A DNA stretch of 64,000 nucleotides, taken from Flavobacterium anhuiense (GTDB lineage: Bacteria > Bacteroidota > Bacteroidia > Flavobacteriales > Flavobacteriaceae). How positions within the stretch are numbered: the stretch's first letter is position 1; each line of letters opens with the position of its first letter. The notes under the pieces are model-generated. The model searched no databases and was not told the DNA's origin. It saw only the letters and a list, made by a program, of their open reading frames with translations. Where the stretch lies: assembly GCF_900101855.1 (NCBI RefSeq), contig NZ_FMVC01000003.1, positions 394,902 through 458,901 of the forward strand, in the 5' to 3' direction. The translations under genes were made by a program, and so were the position numbers. This document shows, in pieces, positions 50,470 through 59,003 of this stretch.

Positions 50470-51912
50470 ATGAGCAGAATAAGAATTGTTGGAGGCACTA
50501 TTACTAAAAATTCAAGCGGAAATCATTATATGTATTCTGATGGGAACATAACATTTAATGCTACAGGTTTTATTCATGAAACGGCAGAGAGTCATACTTA
50601 TGGCTTCCCTATAAATGCTCCAAAGCCAGAACTGCCAGCAAAATGCATTGTACATTTTAGACCAAAAAAGAATTGGCTAGGAGAAGATTATGGCTTTGAC
50701 TGGATGAGAATTGGTGACAGTAATTTAATAAACGGACAGACTACTTTTGGAGATAACAACTATAAAAACATTGTAGCAAAACAATATACCGATAACACAT
50801 TTGGAACATTAGTTACAGACCGAAACGAATGTTATGGTATTTTTAAAAATGACCAGATATTATACAATAAACTCACAAACATTTATGATGCCCACAACAT
50901 ACCGTGGAAAGAAATTGATGACGGCACAGGAAACTGTGTTCCCGAACAATATTATTGTTCTTGGCTTTCTATGTATCCAAATACAAAAGCAACTATTAGT
51001 TTGATTATAGATGTCGAAGAAGAACCAGATTTATTACGTTTTGAAGACAATAAATATTTTACAATTACACCAAAAGAAATTATCATAAAAGGTAAAGGAA
51101 AAAAAGCACTTGCGAATCATATAACAATAGAATGTTTGCAAGAGTTTAACAGTGACCAAAACATTATTATAAATGCTATAAAAGAAGATGAAAACTGCGT
51201 AGAGCAAAAATTGTTAGCAGGTAAATTAAATGTTTGGGCAAATAATAGTGCTAAACAAAAAAGAGCTAAGGTTTTGTTAGTTGAAGTTCTAACACCTGAT
51301 TTTTCTGATCCTCTAAAAATCAAAAAAGGAAATTTATTAGGACAAAAAGAACTATTTGAAAATTATCTAAAACAAGCTTTAATAGAGACTGATGTAGCTA
51401 TTACACAAGTTGATGTTTCGGCAGATCCTAAATTCCAGACAGGAGGGCACTATGTGGCAAATAGTCAAATAGTATCACACTATCCTGCTGGTTCCTACCC
51501 TACAGGTTTTTTAGCATTGGAAAATTATTTGTACGATAAAATAAAAACCAACCTTAAAACTATAGATCCCACAAGCGAAAATAAATACGATGATTATTAT
51601 AAAGCTTTTTATTTTGGAGAAAGTGGAGGTCAGCTCAAGTCAAATGGGATGATTTCAGGATTAAATGGATATGCTACTGGTAAAAATGTAGTTTTATTTT
51701 TGACCAAGAATGATCAGACTGCTGCTCATGAATTTTTGCATTCGTTCAATCTGCCACATTCTTTTACGAATGAAGAAGCAGATTCAGATGCAATTTTCAC
51801 TTACAGATATGCAACAACAGAAAATATTCTAGATTATTCACACCATATACCTCAAACTAGATACTCCTTATGGAAGTGGCAGTGGCAAAAAGCAAATCAA
51901 TCTTTAATATAA
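50470..51912 (+). CDS. Putative T6SS metallopeptidase effector (metzincin-like)
   Basis: 480 residues. The N-terminal ~90 residues (MSRIRIVGGTITKNSSGNH, MYSDGNITFNATG) match a module seen at the start of many VgrG-linked proteins in this phylum, probably a loading or adaptor region. A middle beta-rich part follows. The C-terminal domain carries HEFLHSFNLPH (His420, Glu421, His424, His430): HExxHxxxxxH, i.e. a metzincin-like zinc site, with ENILDYSHH about 30 residues later in the Met-turn position (Leu replaces Met). So it is a probable zinc protease delivered by the spike. 3 bp after vgrG and 4 bp before a lipoprotein that may be its immunity protein. Confidence 0.8.
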   Translation: MSRIRIVGGTITKNSSGNHYMYSDGNITFNATGFIHETAESHTYGFPINAPKPELPAKCIVHFRPKKNWLGEDYGFDWMRIGDSNLINGQTTFGDNNYKNIVAKQYTDNTFGTLVTDRNECYGIFKNDQILYNKLTNIYDAHNIPWKEIDDGTGNCVPEQYYCSWLSMYPNTKATISLIIDVEEEPDLLRFEDNKYFTITPKEIIIKGKGKKALANHITIECLQEFNSDQNIIINAIKEDENCVEQKLLAGKLNVWANNSAKQKRAKVLLVEVLTPDFSDPLKIKKGNLLGQKELFENYLKQALIETDVAITQVDVSADPKFQTGGHYVANSQIVSHYPAGSYPTGFLALENYLYDKIKTNLKTIDPTSENKYDDYYKAFYFGESGGQLKSNGMISGLNGYATGKNVVLFLTKNDQTAAHEFLHSFNLPHSFTNEEADSDAIFTYRYATTENILDYSHHIPQTRYSLWKWQWQKANQSLI

Positions 51913-51916
51913 AACT

Positions 51917-52585
51917 ATGAAAAGAAAATTTTTATTGTACTTATTACTTGGAATGCTAACTAGCTGTATAGCACAAAAAAAAAATAAAGAAAAACATAGC
52001 AATAAAGAAATTATGATACCAAAAATTGATAAAAATTTTGAAATATTTGATTTTTATTTTTTTGAAAAAAATAAAACAACCATCGACGGCTTAGATATGT
52101 TTAAATCAGAATCCGTATATAAAACTTTAGATAATGGAACTTTTATTGAGATAATCAAATCGAAGAATTATAGTTATTCAGAAACTCCATTAAATTCATT
52201 TTTTATGATTTCTAAAACTTATTTTCTAAACGGTAATATACAAAGTAAAGGTCTAGCTTTTAATTGGTCTAGTTTTTTAAAAGGTTTAAGATACGAATTT
52301 GACGAATCAGGAAATCTAATCAAAGAAACAGACTATGACAAGCATTACCAATTTACTTTTGAAGAAATTGTAAAATTCTGTGAAAACGAAAAAATTCCAT
52401 TGCAAAAAGGTCCCATTTTACAGAATACTGGATATCATACTGTAATAAGAAGGAATTTTAATTGTGAGAATTCATGGTGGCAGATAGAATGGCTTAAAAA
52501 GCCAAATACTATAGAAATAATTACACTTGACGGTAATACAGGAAAAGTTTTAAAACGTCAGGAGGCAGATTACACTAACAATTAA
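51917..52585 (+). CDS. Lipoprotein, probable immunity protein
   Basis: 222 residues, lipobox LTSCI (Cys17). The mature part has FDFYFFEKN, SYSETPLNSFFMISKTYFLNGNIQSKG and FDESGNLIKETDYDKH, i.e. an MORN/toxin-antidote-like repeat similar to the DUF of immunity-like lipoproteins (YxxG-x-L pattern). It follows the effector gene by 4 bp, the usual position for a T6SS immunity protein, and the lipid anchor would hold it in the periplasm, where the effector would arrive. The link is inferred from order only. Confidence 0.7.
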   Translation: MKRKFLLYLLLGMLTSCIAQKKNKEKHSNKEIMIPKIDKNFEIFDFYFFEKNKTTIDGLDMFKSESVYKTLDNGTFIEIIKSKNYSYSETPLNSFFMISKTYFLNGNIQSKGLAFNWSSFLKGLRYEFDESGNLIKETDYDKHYQFTFEEIVKFCENEKIPLQKGPILQNTGYHTVIRRNFNCENSWWQIEWLKKPNTIEIITLDGNTGKVLKRQEADYTNN

Positions 52586-52676
52586 ATTCCTTTGTCAACA
52601 CGAGCTGTCCGTTCGTCAACACAAAGCTTATATAACCCGAAAGGAATAAATGTTAAATCATTTAAAAGCAACTATT

Positions 52677-53165
52677 ATGGATATATCGAAATATATTAGT
52701 TTACTTCTTTTTTGTTTTTTATTGAATAGCTGCCATAAAACTAAATATGTAAAAGATAATAGTTCTTTTTGGGGAATTTATTTGAAAGAATGGAATTCAT
52801 CAAAATGTCCAAAAAAAATTGTTTACCAAAGTTATGTGAAGGATTCTAAATTTAAAATCCTAATTAAAAGTGATTCCGTTTTTAATATTGGGGGCTGTGA
52901 AAATAATAGCCAAAGAATATTTACACCTAATGTTTTTTATAGAGGTAAAATAAACTATGATATACGATTGATAATAGATGATAGTCTTGAATATAGAATT
53001 ACAGGAGTTGAAAATAAAATAGATACAGTATTCTACTGTTGTGAAAGCCTTACTATAATGAATAATATATCATCATTAGTGATAAATGGACAAAATATAG
53101 ACAACAAAAATGCACCTTTAAATATTGAAATTCCAACAAATCTTGGAAAAATTATAAAAAAGTAA
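52677..53165 (+). CDS. Small lipoprotein, possible immunity protein
   Basis: 162 residues from the ATG at 52677; an ATG at 52650 would add nine residues before the signal and is also possible. Lipobox LLNSCH. The mature part is beta-rich (YDIRLIIDDSLEYRITGVENK, cited in part) with two paired Cys (FYCCES). No recognised domain. It is separated from the previous gene by a short non-coding stretch and followed by the toxin-tail remnant, so it probably belongs to an older effector/immunity cassette. Confidence 0.65.
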   Translation: MDISKYISLLLFCFLLNSCHKTKYVKDNSSFWGIYLKEWNSSKCPKKIVYQSYVKDSKFKILIKSDSVFNIGGCENNSQRIFTPNVFYRGKINYDIRLIIDDSLEYRITGVENKIDTVFYCCESLTIMNNISSLVINGQNIDNKNAPLNIEIPTNLGKIIKK

Positions 53166-53289
53166 TGAGATAGATTTTAATGTATACTCGTGGGGAACCG
53201 ATCCTTTTGGTCAATCAAGATACTTAAGAAAAACAATAACATCGAATCATTTTATGAATAATTACAATGGATATATTAAAGCTAAATAA
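53158..53289 (+). pseudogene. Orphan C-terminal fragment of a toxin-like protein
   Basis: In one frame with no start codon, the DNA encodes NEIDFNVYSWGTDPFG then QSRYLRKTITSNHF and NNYNGYIKAK before a stop. This form (VYSWG...and a final GYIKAK) looks like the tail of VgrG-linked toxins or of peptide-binding proteins. It begins right after a stop, overlaps the end of the preceding gene in another frame and runs into the next start. It is best read as the remnant of a displaced effector whose immunity gene may be the one at 53291. Confidence 0.5.
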
Positions 53290-53290
53290 A

Positions 53291-53782
53291 ATGAAGAAGG
53301 TTATATTGTTTTTTTTGGTACTAACATTTACATTTTTCATTTTTCGATTCGTTTACTTTGCTGCTTCTGATTATATTAATTATAATAAATGCGAAAACAG
53401 CAAATTTGTAAGTTCTAACAATATAGTTATTAAATTTTCCAACTCTCAAATAAATGAAAATCTTAAAATACTAATCATTCAAAAAGAAGGTTTAAAAAAA
53501 ATGATTAGATACCATAAAATAGATTCATTGTCAAAAAACAACTTGTCATATTGTTTAGAAGATAAAATATTAAAAACAGATACATTATTAATTAAATTGA
53601 GAGATAAAACAGTAAAAATTTATGATTTTAGAAGCCAAGGCTTCAGACAAAAATATGGTAAGAACAAAGGTGATTTTTTCTGCTATAATTATATTAAAAT
53701 AAACAATATAGAATATTGTTTAGAATCTGACACAATTTATTTAACCTCTCGTGATTTATTACCTAATTATTGTTCAAAATAG
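53291..53782 (+). CDS. Small exported or membrane protein, possible immunity protein
   Basis: 163 residues from the ATG at 53291 (MKKVILFFLVLTFTFFIF is a normal start; the ATG at 53267 lies inside the remnant). One N-terminal TM or signal segment, then a beta-rich, Lys/Asn-rich domain with four Cys (NKCENS, YCLED, FFCYN, EYCLES). Not recognised. The position right after the toxin-tail remnant suggests a cognate immunity role, an inference. Confidence 0.6.
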   Translation: MKKVILFFLVLTFTFFIFRFVYFAASDYINYNKCENSKFVSSNNIVIKFSNSQINENLKILIIQKEGLKKMIRYHKIDSLSKNNLSYCLEDKILKTDTLLIKLRDKTVKIYDFRSQGFRQKYGKNKGDFFCYNYIKINNIEYCLESDTIYLTSRDLLPNYCSK

Positions 53783-53847
53783 ATTTGAACAATAAAAGAA
53801 TAAAATACGTTTTATTTAGATTTGAATTGGGGCTTTTTTGAATCCCC

Positions 53848-53929
53848 TGCTAGTGCGAGCGTCCCGCTCGTGAACGCAATGTAAATCAATTTTACCTAAA
53901 TCGGCACGAGCGAGACGCTCGCGCCAGCA
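53848..53929. repeat. GC-rich imperfect inverted repeat
   Basis: Arms 53848-53872 and 53905-53929 pair with three mismatches; each arm is itself a small palindrome (GAGCG-N3-CGCTC). This GC-rich block stands out in AT-rich DNA. Similar CACGAGC/CGTTCGT-like words occur near 52595. It may be a dispersed element that has spread between cassette genes. Confidence 0.7.
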
Positions 53930-54009
53930 TGAGCAGTACATGAAAGTTTAAAATCAACAGGATTCAAATCTGGAACAATGTTTTGGACCACTTTTAAAAT
54001 TTAATAATT

Positions 54010-54681
54010 ATGAAATATTATTTATATCTCCTTTTATTATCTATTATCCTTTTTTCGTGCAATAGTAAAATTGAAAAAAATGTGATTTTAAATTCACATG
54101 ATTTATCAAAAGATACTCTATTTAGTCCAAAAAATAATTTGTTAGAAAAAAAATGTTTGGATCAAGTTAAGGGTTACAAAAACAAATATGGAATTATACT
54201 CTCAAATTATTATACAGACCAACCTATCCCTTTTGATTTTGACAATAATAAAACAGTAGATACAATTGTTGTTTTAAAACCTTATTACGAAAGCAATGAA
54301 GAAAATTGTTTTCCTAATAATTCAGAATTTGATTTCCCTATACTTTTGATAAGCAAAACCATAAATAAAAAGAGTGAAATTTTTAAAATTTATAAAAACG
54401 TTTTAAAATGTAATACTCCTGTTTATTACGAAGAAATAAAAATTAATAACAGTGGCTTTATTATTTCTAAAGATCTTATAGGGAATAGCGGTTTTTATAC
54501 TAAAACATATATTTCATTTAATGCTAATGATTTTTATGTAGACAGCATAAATGTTGAGTCTTGGGGTTGGAAACAATACAAAAAAACATTAAAATTTACT
54601 GAGACAAATTTTCCCCTTTCTAACTACAAAAGAACAGATATTGACTCTATAAGAACCTTATTAGATAACAATAATCAATAA
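54010..54681 (+). CDS. Small lipoprotein, possible immunity protein
   Basis: 223 residues, lipobox LFSCNS (Cys17). The mature part has PFDFDNNKTVDTIVVLKPYY, an acidic DxDxNxxxDxxxV stretch that resembles a Ca-binding or VCBS-like loop, and six Cys. No known domain. It is part of the run of lipoproteins after the effector gene, and it is preceded by the GC-rich repeat. Confidence 0.65.
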   Translation: MKYYLYLLLLSIILFSCNSKIEKNVILNSHDLSKDTLFSPKNNLLEKKCLDQVKGYKNKYGIILSNYYTDQPIPFDFDNNKTVDTIVVLKPYYESNEENCFPNNSEFDFPILLISKTINKKSEIFKIYKNVLKCNTPVYYEEIKINNSGFIISKDLIGNSGFYTKTYISFNANDFYVDSINVESWGWKQYKKTLKFTETNFPLSNYKRTDIDSIRTLLDNNNQ

Positions 54682-54722
54682 ATAACCAATTTCAGTTTTA
54701 AAAATAGCCCAACATGTAAATT

Positions 54723-55244
54723 ATGAGAATTGCAACATTCTTTTTCTGTCTTTTTCTTAATACATTAATTGCACAAAAGAATACACCTGACTTTATTCAA
54801 AAGGAGATAAAATCATGTAGAATAGCAATTAATGATTCTTTAAGTGTTTATCAAATTCATGAGAATCTCTTTAACAATGAAATTATTTTTGCTCTAAAAA
54901 CTGAAAATGTAATTACCTCAGAATGCAATAAAAAGTCGTTAACAAAAAAGTTAATTGAAAAATTAAACTTTTCGCAAAATCCAATAGTGGAAATAAACAA
55001 TTATGATGTTCAAAATATTGTTATCAAAGATTTTACGAATCTCATTCCCACTAAGATTGTAGCTACAAAGAGATTAAATTATACAAGTATTATAATCGAA
55101 ATAAATAATTTTTCATATTCGACAGTAGGCACTGGATATCTATACATATGCTTTAAAATTGATCAGAAAGGAAAAGTAATTAAGAAAAAAATATTTGAAT
55201 CAAAATTGTCTTTAAAAACAGATAGATTTAAGATGATTTTCTAA
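54723..55244 (+). CDS. Small exported protein of unknown function
   Basis: 173 residues. Signal peptide MRIATFFFCLFLNTLIAQ, then DFIQKEIKSCRIAINDSLSVYQIHEN, with the C-terminal strand pattern TSIIIEINNFSYSTVGTGYLYICFKI. Two Cys (SCR, SECN) could form a disulfide. Not recognised. Last gene of the cassette run. Confidence 0.6.
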   Translation: MRIATFFFCLFLNTLIAQKNTPDFIQKEIKSCRIAINDSLSVYQIHENLFNNEIIFALKTENVITSECNKKSLTKKLIEKLNFSQNPIVEINNYDVQNIVIKDFTNLIPTKIVATKRLNYTSIIIEINNFSYSTVGTGYLYICFKIDQKGKVIKKKIFESKLSLKTDRFKMIF

Positions 55245-55416
55245 AACATAATAGAAATAGAAAACCTAATCCCCTGCTCGCAATACAAATTTAATCAAGA
55301 TGCTCACGCCTTTTAGAAAACCAACTACAAAATAATGTGATTCTATCGTGTTTTGTATAAATTACAATTTAAGAATTGTACTACTTTTTATAATATCAAA
55401 ACAACTTCTTTTTTAA
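55245..55416. other. Intergenic DNA before the repeat-bounded element
   Basis: About 170 bp of AT-rich sequence with GCTCGCAATACA and GATGCTCACGCC words near 55275-55312, possibly remains of the GC-rich repeat. No ORF, no structure of note. Confidence 0.35.
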
Positions 55417-55571
55417 TATATTTGCAGTCCTAAAAGTAAAGTTATGATCTCAGAAAAAAAGTTTGCCCATGTGGTATGGTGGCGGTATTGGAAACAACCG
55501 CAACGCTCAACTTTACAGCGTAGGACACCTAAGTCACGTGGGTTTTATATTTCCTTAAAGTAAAGTTATGA
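55417..55571 (+). repeat. 15-bp direct repeat bounding a 109-bp insert; -7 box upstream
   Basis: AAAGTAAAGTTATGA occurs at 55433-55447 and again at 55557-55571, the second copy being the start region of the 77-residue gene. TATATTTG at 55417-55424 is a TAnnTTTG -7 box, so the promoter originally led straight to the first copy of the start region. The 109 bp between the two copies look inserted with a 15-bp duplication, or created by a segmental event. Confidence 0.7.
55466..55542 (+). ncRNA. Candidate structured RNA element in a 5' leader
   Basis: Nested complementary stretches: CCCATGTG (55466) with CACGTGGG (55535); inside it GGTG (55478) with CACC (55526); inside that two hairpins, GCGGT / ACCGC (55482, 55497) and ACGCT / AGCGT (55503, 55517). 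This gives a closed three-way-junction-like fold with 22 pairs, read by eye. The same stretch also has an open frame from a TGA (LPMWYGGGIGNNRNA...), so a decayed coding fragment is an alternative. I know no riboswitch of this form. Confidence 0.45.
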
Positions 55572-55801
55572 GTACCAAAACCCTTTCAAAAGAAGCCGAA
55601 ATCGGTTTAATGAATTTCTTCAACGACAGAATTGACCCACTCGATATGGCCAGAGCCATAAGACAGGTAAATCTAACCCTCGCATTGGGCGTTCTAAACG
55701 ATCAAGAAAACATTCAGATCAACGCTGCCAAACTTGGAGACAGCTTCTATTGGCTCAATGAACTAGCCGAAATTTTAGATCCTTATCTGGATTTGGAGTA
55801 A
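55568..55801 (+). CDS. Conserved small protein of unknown function
   Basis: 77 residues, no signal peptide: KTLSKEAEIGLMNFFNDR, PLDMARAIRQVNLTLALGVL and the acidic end LAEILDPYLDLE. Mostly helical and cytoplasmic. Similar short proteins are frequent in Flavobacteriaceae accessory regions. Its promoter is separated from its start by the repeat-bounded structured insert. A terminator follows. Confidence 0.75.
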   Translation: MSTKTLSKEAEIGLMNFFNDRIDPLDMARAIRQVNLTLALGVLNDQENIQINAAKLGDSFYWLNELAEILDPYLDLE

Positions 55802-55827
55802 TAAGGTTTATTCTTTTTGAAAAAATT

Positions 55828-55867
55828 AAAACCCTTGGTCTTTTAGGAGATTGAGGGTTTTGTTTTT
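55828..55867 (+). terminator. Rho-independent terminator
   Basis: AAAACCCT and AGGGTTTT arms with a short loop and TGTTTTTTT after, 26 bp past the 77-residue gene stop. Confidence 0.75.
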
Positions 55868-56034
55868 TTAACTTTAGATAAATACCGTAGAAATACTTGT
55901 TGTTTTAATTTTTAATAATTGGTATTCTTGCTAAAAAGAAATTTTCAATTATTACGGTTTTCCGTATAATTTCAAAATTTTAAAAATTGAAATTTGTTCC
56001 AAATAATTTTATTTATTCAATTTAAAACAAAACT

Positions 56035-56373
56035 ATGCCTACAACAATACAAAATATTGAAGTCCTTCGAGAATATTTGACAGGTGTCCTAGACCGCGCT
56101 AATCATCATGCTCAAAATGTTAATCAAATTGCCCTAGCAATTGCTGGTGGAATTATTTGGAAAACAACTAATGATATTAAAGTAATGTCCCGAGACGGTG
56201 AAATGAAAAATGTATTATGGCTACAAGTCAATAACAAAAAGCTTTGTTTTGTATATAACCACAATAATTCAAGTATAGAGGTTCGAGATGGAAGTATTCA
56301 AGGAAAAGTACTTGCATTATTTAATAATAGCACTCCCTTATCCAATGTTAAATCCTTTTTCGAATTTTTATAG
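56035..56373 (+). CDS. Small protein of unknown function
   Basis: 112 residues: MPTTIQNIEVLREYLTGVLD, then RANHHAQNVNQIALAIAGGIIW, VMSRDGEMKNVLWLQVNNKKLCFVYNHNN. An N-terminal helical part and a short beta domain. No signal. It resembles cassette-type accessory proteins; no function. Lone gene ahead of the kinase operon. Confidence 0.65.
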   Translation: MPTTIQNIEVLREYLTGVLDRANHHAQNVNQIALAIAGGIIWKTTNDIKVMSRDGEMKNVLWLQVNNKKLCFVYNHNNSSIEVRDGSIQGKVLALFNNSTPLSNVKSFFEFL

Positions 56374-56681
56374 ACAGAAAAAAATTATAATTAAAATAGT
56401 ATTTATTCATTTCTCAGGTATTCCTAAGTATAAAATAGCTTTATAATCTTTGATATATACAAATTTTCAAAATATTTTATTAGCGCATTTCCGTTTTTTC
56501 TCATTAAAAAATTAATATTTTTTTTCAATATCTTAGCACAAATTAAATCTGATAATAATATTTTTTTAAGAATTAGAATAATTAGAATAAATCAATTGTT
56601 GTTTTTTTTAATATACTTTTTTACTTAACAAATAGGTTAATAAATTTCAAAGTAGCACTCAGATAATAAAACCATAACTAA
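56374..56681. other. Upstream region of the kinase operon
   Basis: 308 bp, very AT-rich, no ORF. Near 56449 there is TAATCTTTG, one base away from the TAnnTTTG box, and TACTTTTTT near 56610. No definite promoter or operator could be picked. Confidence 0.35.
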
Positions 56682-59003
56682 ATGAATGAAAAAAATATAA
56701 GAGAACAATTATCAAAAACGCTAATCGATGATCCAAATAATTATAGCAGAATAATAGAGTTATCATCAAAACTAGCCAAATTTGATGAAGAAAATATTCG
56801 ATTTAGTATTGATGCAGGAGTTATTGACAGACTTGGAAGTGAACTCGTTGCTAGGCAAGAAACAGCTGTTTCCGAATTAGTTAAAAATTCTTATGATGCT
56901 GATGCGACAAGAGTAAACATTAAATTTGAGAATTCAGATGAAATAGGAGGAACATTATACATTGAAGACAATGGAACGGGTATGAATAGAGAACAATTAA
57001 TAAATGGCTTTATGCGAATTTCATCAAGTTCTAAAATCCACAATCCAGTTTCAGATTTATATAATCGTAAGAGAGCTGGGCAAAAAGGTATAGGTAGATT
57101 TGCCGTACAGCGTCTAGCCGAAAAACTTACAATTACAACACAAACAGAATCGGATAATATAGCTTTAGTTTTGTCTATTAATTGGAATGAGTATTCTAAT
57201 GATCTTGATTTAAATACTATTACAAACAAAATATTCACAAAAAACAAAACAAAAGATAAAGGGACAATTTTAAAAATAGAAGGACTGAAAGATAAATGGT
57301 CAGAAGCTTCTATAAAACGAATTTATAAATATATTGGAGACATATTACAACCATTTCCTCTACCAGAAATCGAAGAGAGTCTAGAAAATGAATTTGAAAG
57401 AATAAATATCGACCCGGGTTTTAAAGTTTATTTTTCTAAAATTGTTAATGGCAGGCAAATTAATATTGTAGATGACAAAATGATGGTTTATAATTATGCT
57501 ACAGCAATTATAAACGGGTGGGTTGATGAAAATGGTTACGGATTGTATTCCGTAGAAAGTAAGCAGTTTAATATTAATGAAATTACCGAATTAAGTTCAG
57601 ATCCTGACGAGGACAATGTTCCATATAAGTACTTAAAAAAAGTAAAATTTAGAGCCTATTATTTTATCTATGCTGATGGTTTAGTTCCAAAAATGCAAGA
57701 AACTAGTATTAGAAAACTTGCAAGAACTCAAGGAGGAATTAGATTATATAGAAATGGTTTTAGAGTTCTACCATACGGTGAAGCTAATAATGATTGGCTA
57801 GGTTTAGATGAATCTGTAAAAAGAAGATCAATATTACCTGTTCATTCTAACTTAAATTTCTTCGGTTTTGTTGAACTAAAAGATAATGAAAATATCTTTA
57901 ATGAAACATCTAGTAGAGAGGGATTAATAGAAACTGAAGCAGTAATTGAATTAAAAAATTTCGTCTATCGATCAATTTTATCATCTGTCATCAAGGTTGC
58001 TGAGATAAGAAATATTAAAATTGTTTCTGGGCAAAAACAAGATGAAGATGGTATCTATGAATCTGTAGAAGTAAGGATCAAAAACATTGCTTTTACGCTG
58101 GAAGAGCTTGACCGTGAATTAGAAAAGGAAACAGGAAATATTGAGGTACAGAAACGGAGAAAGAAAAAATTTGACCAAGTAAAAAGAGAAATTGCTGAAT
58201 TACAGAAAGCACAAGAAGAAGAAAAGGAACAATTCCTAAAAGAAAGATCAATGTTGCGAGTCTTAAGTAGTGTAGGATTAACTATTGGACTATTTCTTCA
58301 TGAAGTCAAAGACTATATTCTAAATATGGATAATAATGTGTCTTTTTTGATTGAAAAATTAAAAAATGATCAGATGATTCTACATAGATTAACATTACTT
58401 CAATCGAACATAGAATCATTTAATACCTATACTTCATATTTTGATTCAGTAATTTCACAAAATGTTTCGAGAAACATTAAACCTATCGATCTAAAAAAAA
58501 CTATTAATAATTTCTGGAAAACTATTGAAAATGACCTAATTAAAAACAACATTAAATTAGAAGAGCCTGAGCTATTTGGGAATTATCTACTTACTTGTCC
58601 TATGCATCCATCTGAATGGTCCAGTATTCTGTTTAATTTATTTAGTAATTCGAAAAAAGCAATAAAGAGAAGCAATAATATAGGTAAAATAAATATTGAA
58701 TGTGGAAAATTTGAAAATAAGCTGTATTTAAAATTTTCAGACTCAGGTGATGGAATTAAGGACGAAATTAAAGAACGTATTTTCGAAGAATTTTTTACTA
58801 CTTCATCACCAAATTCAATTGACAAACTGGAAATAAATAATGAATTTACAGGAACAGGATTAGGACTTAAAATAGTAAAAGATATAATAACAAGCTATAG
58901 AGGAAAAATATTTGTTGACGAACCAAAAGAAAGTTTCTCAACAACAATTTATATAGAAATTCCAGCTGCAACAGAAAAAGAATTAGATAAATATGGATTA
59001 TAA
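56682..59003 (+). CDS. Double GHKL protein: N-terminal Hsp90/MORC-like ATPase and C-terminal histidine-kinase
   Basis: 773 residues. N-terminal GHKL ATPase: E-LVKNSYDAD (Asn69), EDNGTGM (Asp96) and GQKGIGR (136-138), with the Hsp90/MutL/MORC type of N-box. A central beta-rich transducer-like part (about 230-430) includes TSSREGLIE. A charged coiled coil (about 475-525, QKRRKKKFDQVKREIAE) leads to GLTIGLFLHEVKDYILN with His540 in an H-box-like place, then a second GHKL domain: NLFSNSKKA (N-box), DSGDGI and GTGLGLKIV (about 723). No TM segment, so it is a cytoplasmic sensor. It overlaps the REC gene by 11 bp and very likely phosphorylates it. Confidence 0.9.
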   Translation: MNEKNIREQLSKTLIDDPNNYSRIIELSSKLAKFDEENIRFSIDAGVIDRLGSELVARQETAVSELVKNSYDADATRVNIKFENSDEIGGTLYIEDNGTGMNREQLINGFMRISSSSKIHNPVSDLYNRKRAGQKGIGRFAVQRLAEKLTITTQTESDNIALVLSINWNEYSNDLDLNTITNKIFTKNKTKDKGTILKIEGLKDKWSEASIKRIYKYIGDILQPFPLPEIEESLENEFERINIDPGFKVYFSKIVNGRQINIVDDKMMVYNYATAIINGWVDENGYGLYSVESKQFNINEITELSSDPDEDNVPYKYLKKVKFRAYYFIYADGLVPKMQETSIRKLARTQGGIRLYRNGFRVLPYGEANNDWLGLDESVKRRSILPVHSNLNFFGFVELKDNENIFNETSSREGLIETEAVIELKNFVYRSILSSVIKVAEIRNIKIVSGQKQDEDGIYESVEVRIKNIAFTLEELDRELEKETGNIEVQKRRKKKFDQVKREIAELQKAQEEEKEQFLKERSMLRVLSSVGLTIGLFLHEVKDYILNMDNNVSFLIEKLKNDQMILHRLTLLQSNIESFNTYTSYFDSVISQNVSRNIKPIDLKKTINNFWKTIENDLIKNNIKLEEPELFGNYLLTCPMHPSEWSSILFNLFSNSKKAIKRSNNIGKINIECGKFENKLYLKFSDSGDGIKDEIKERIFEEFFTTSSPNSIDKLEINNEFTGTGLGLKIVKDIITSYRGKIFVDEPKESFSTTIYIEIPAATEKELDKYGL

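Noticed and set aside
55444..55560. 39-codon frame within the structured insert (starting ATG ATC TCA)
   Set aside because: Composition (many Trp, Arg, Lys) is unlike a protein or leader peptide known to me, and base pairing or decay explains the sequence equally well. Kept only as an alternative in the text.
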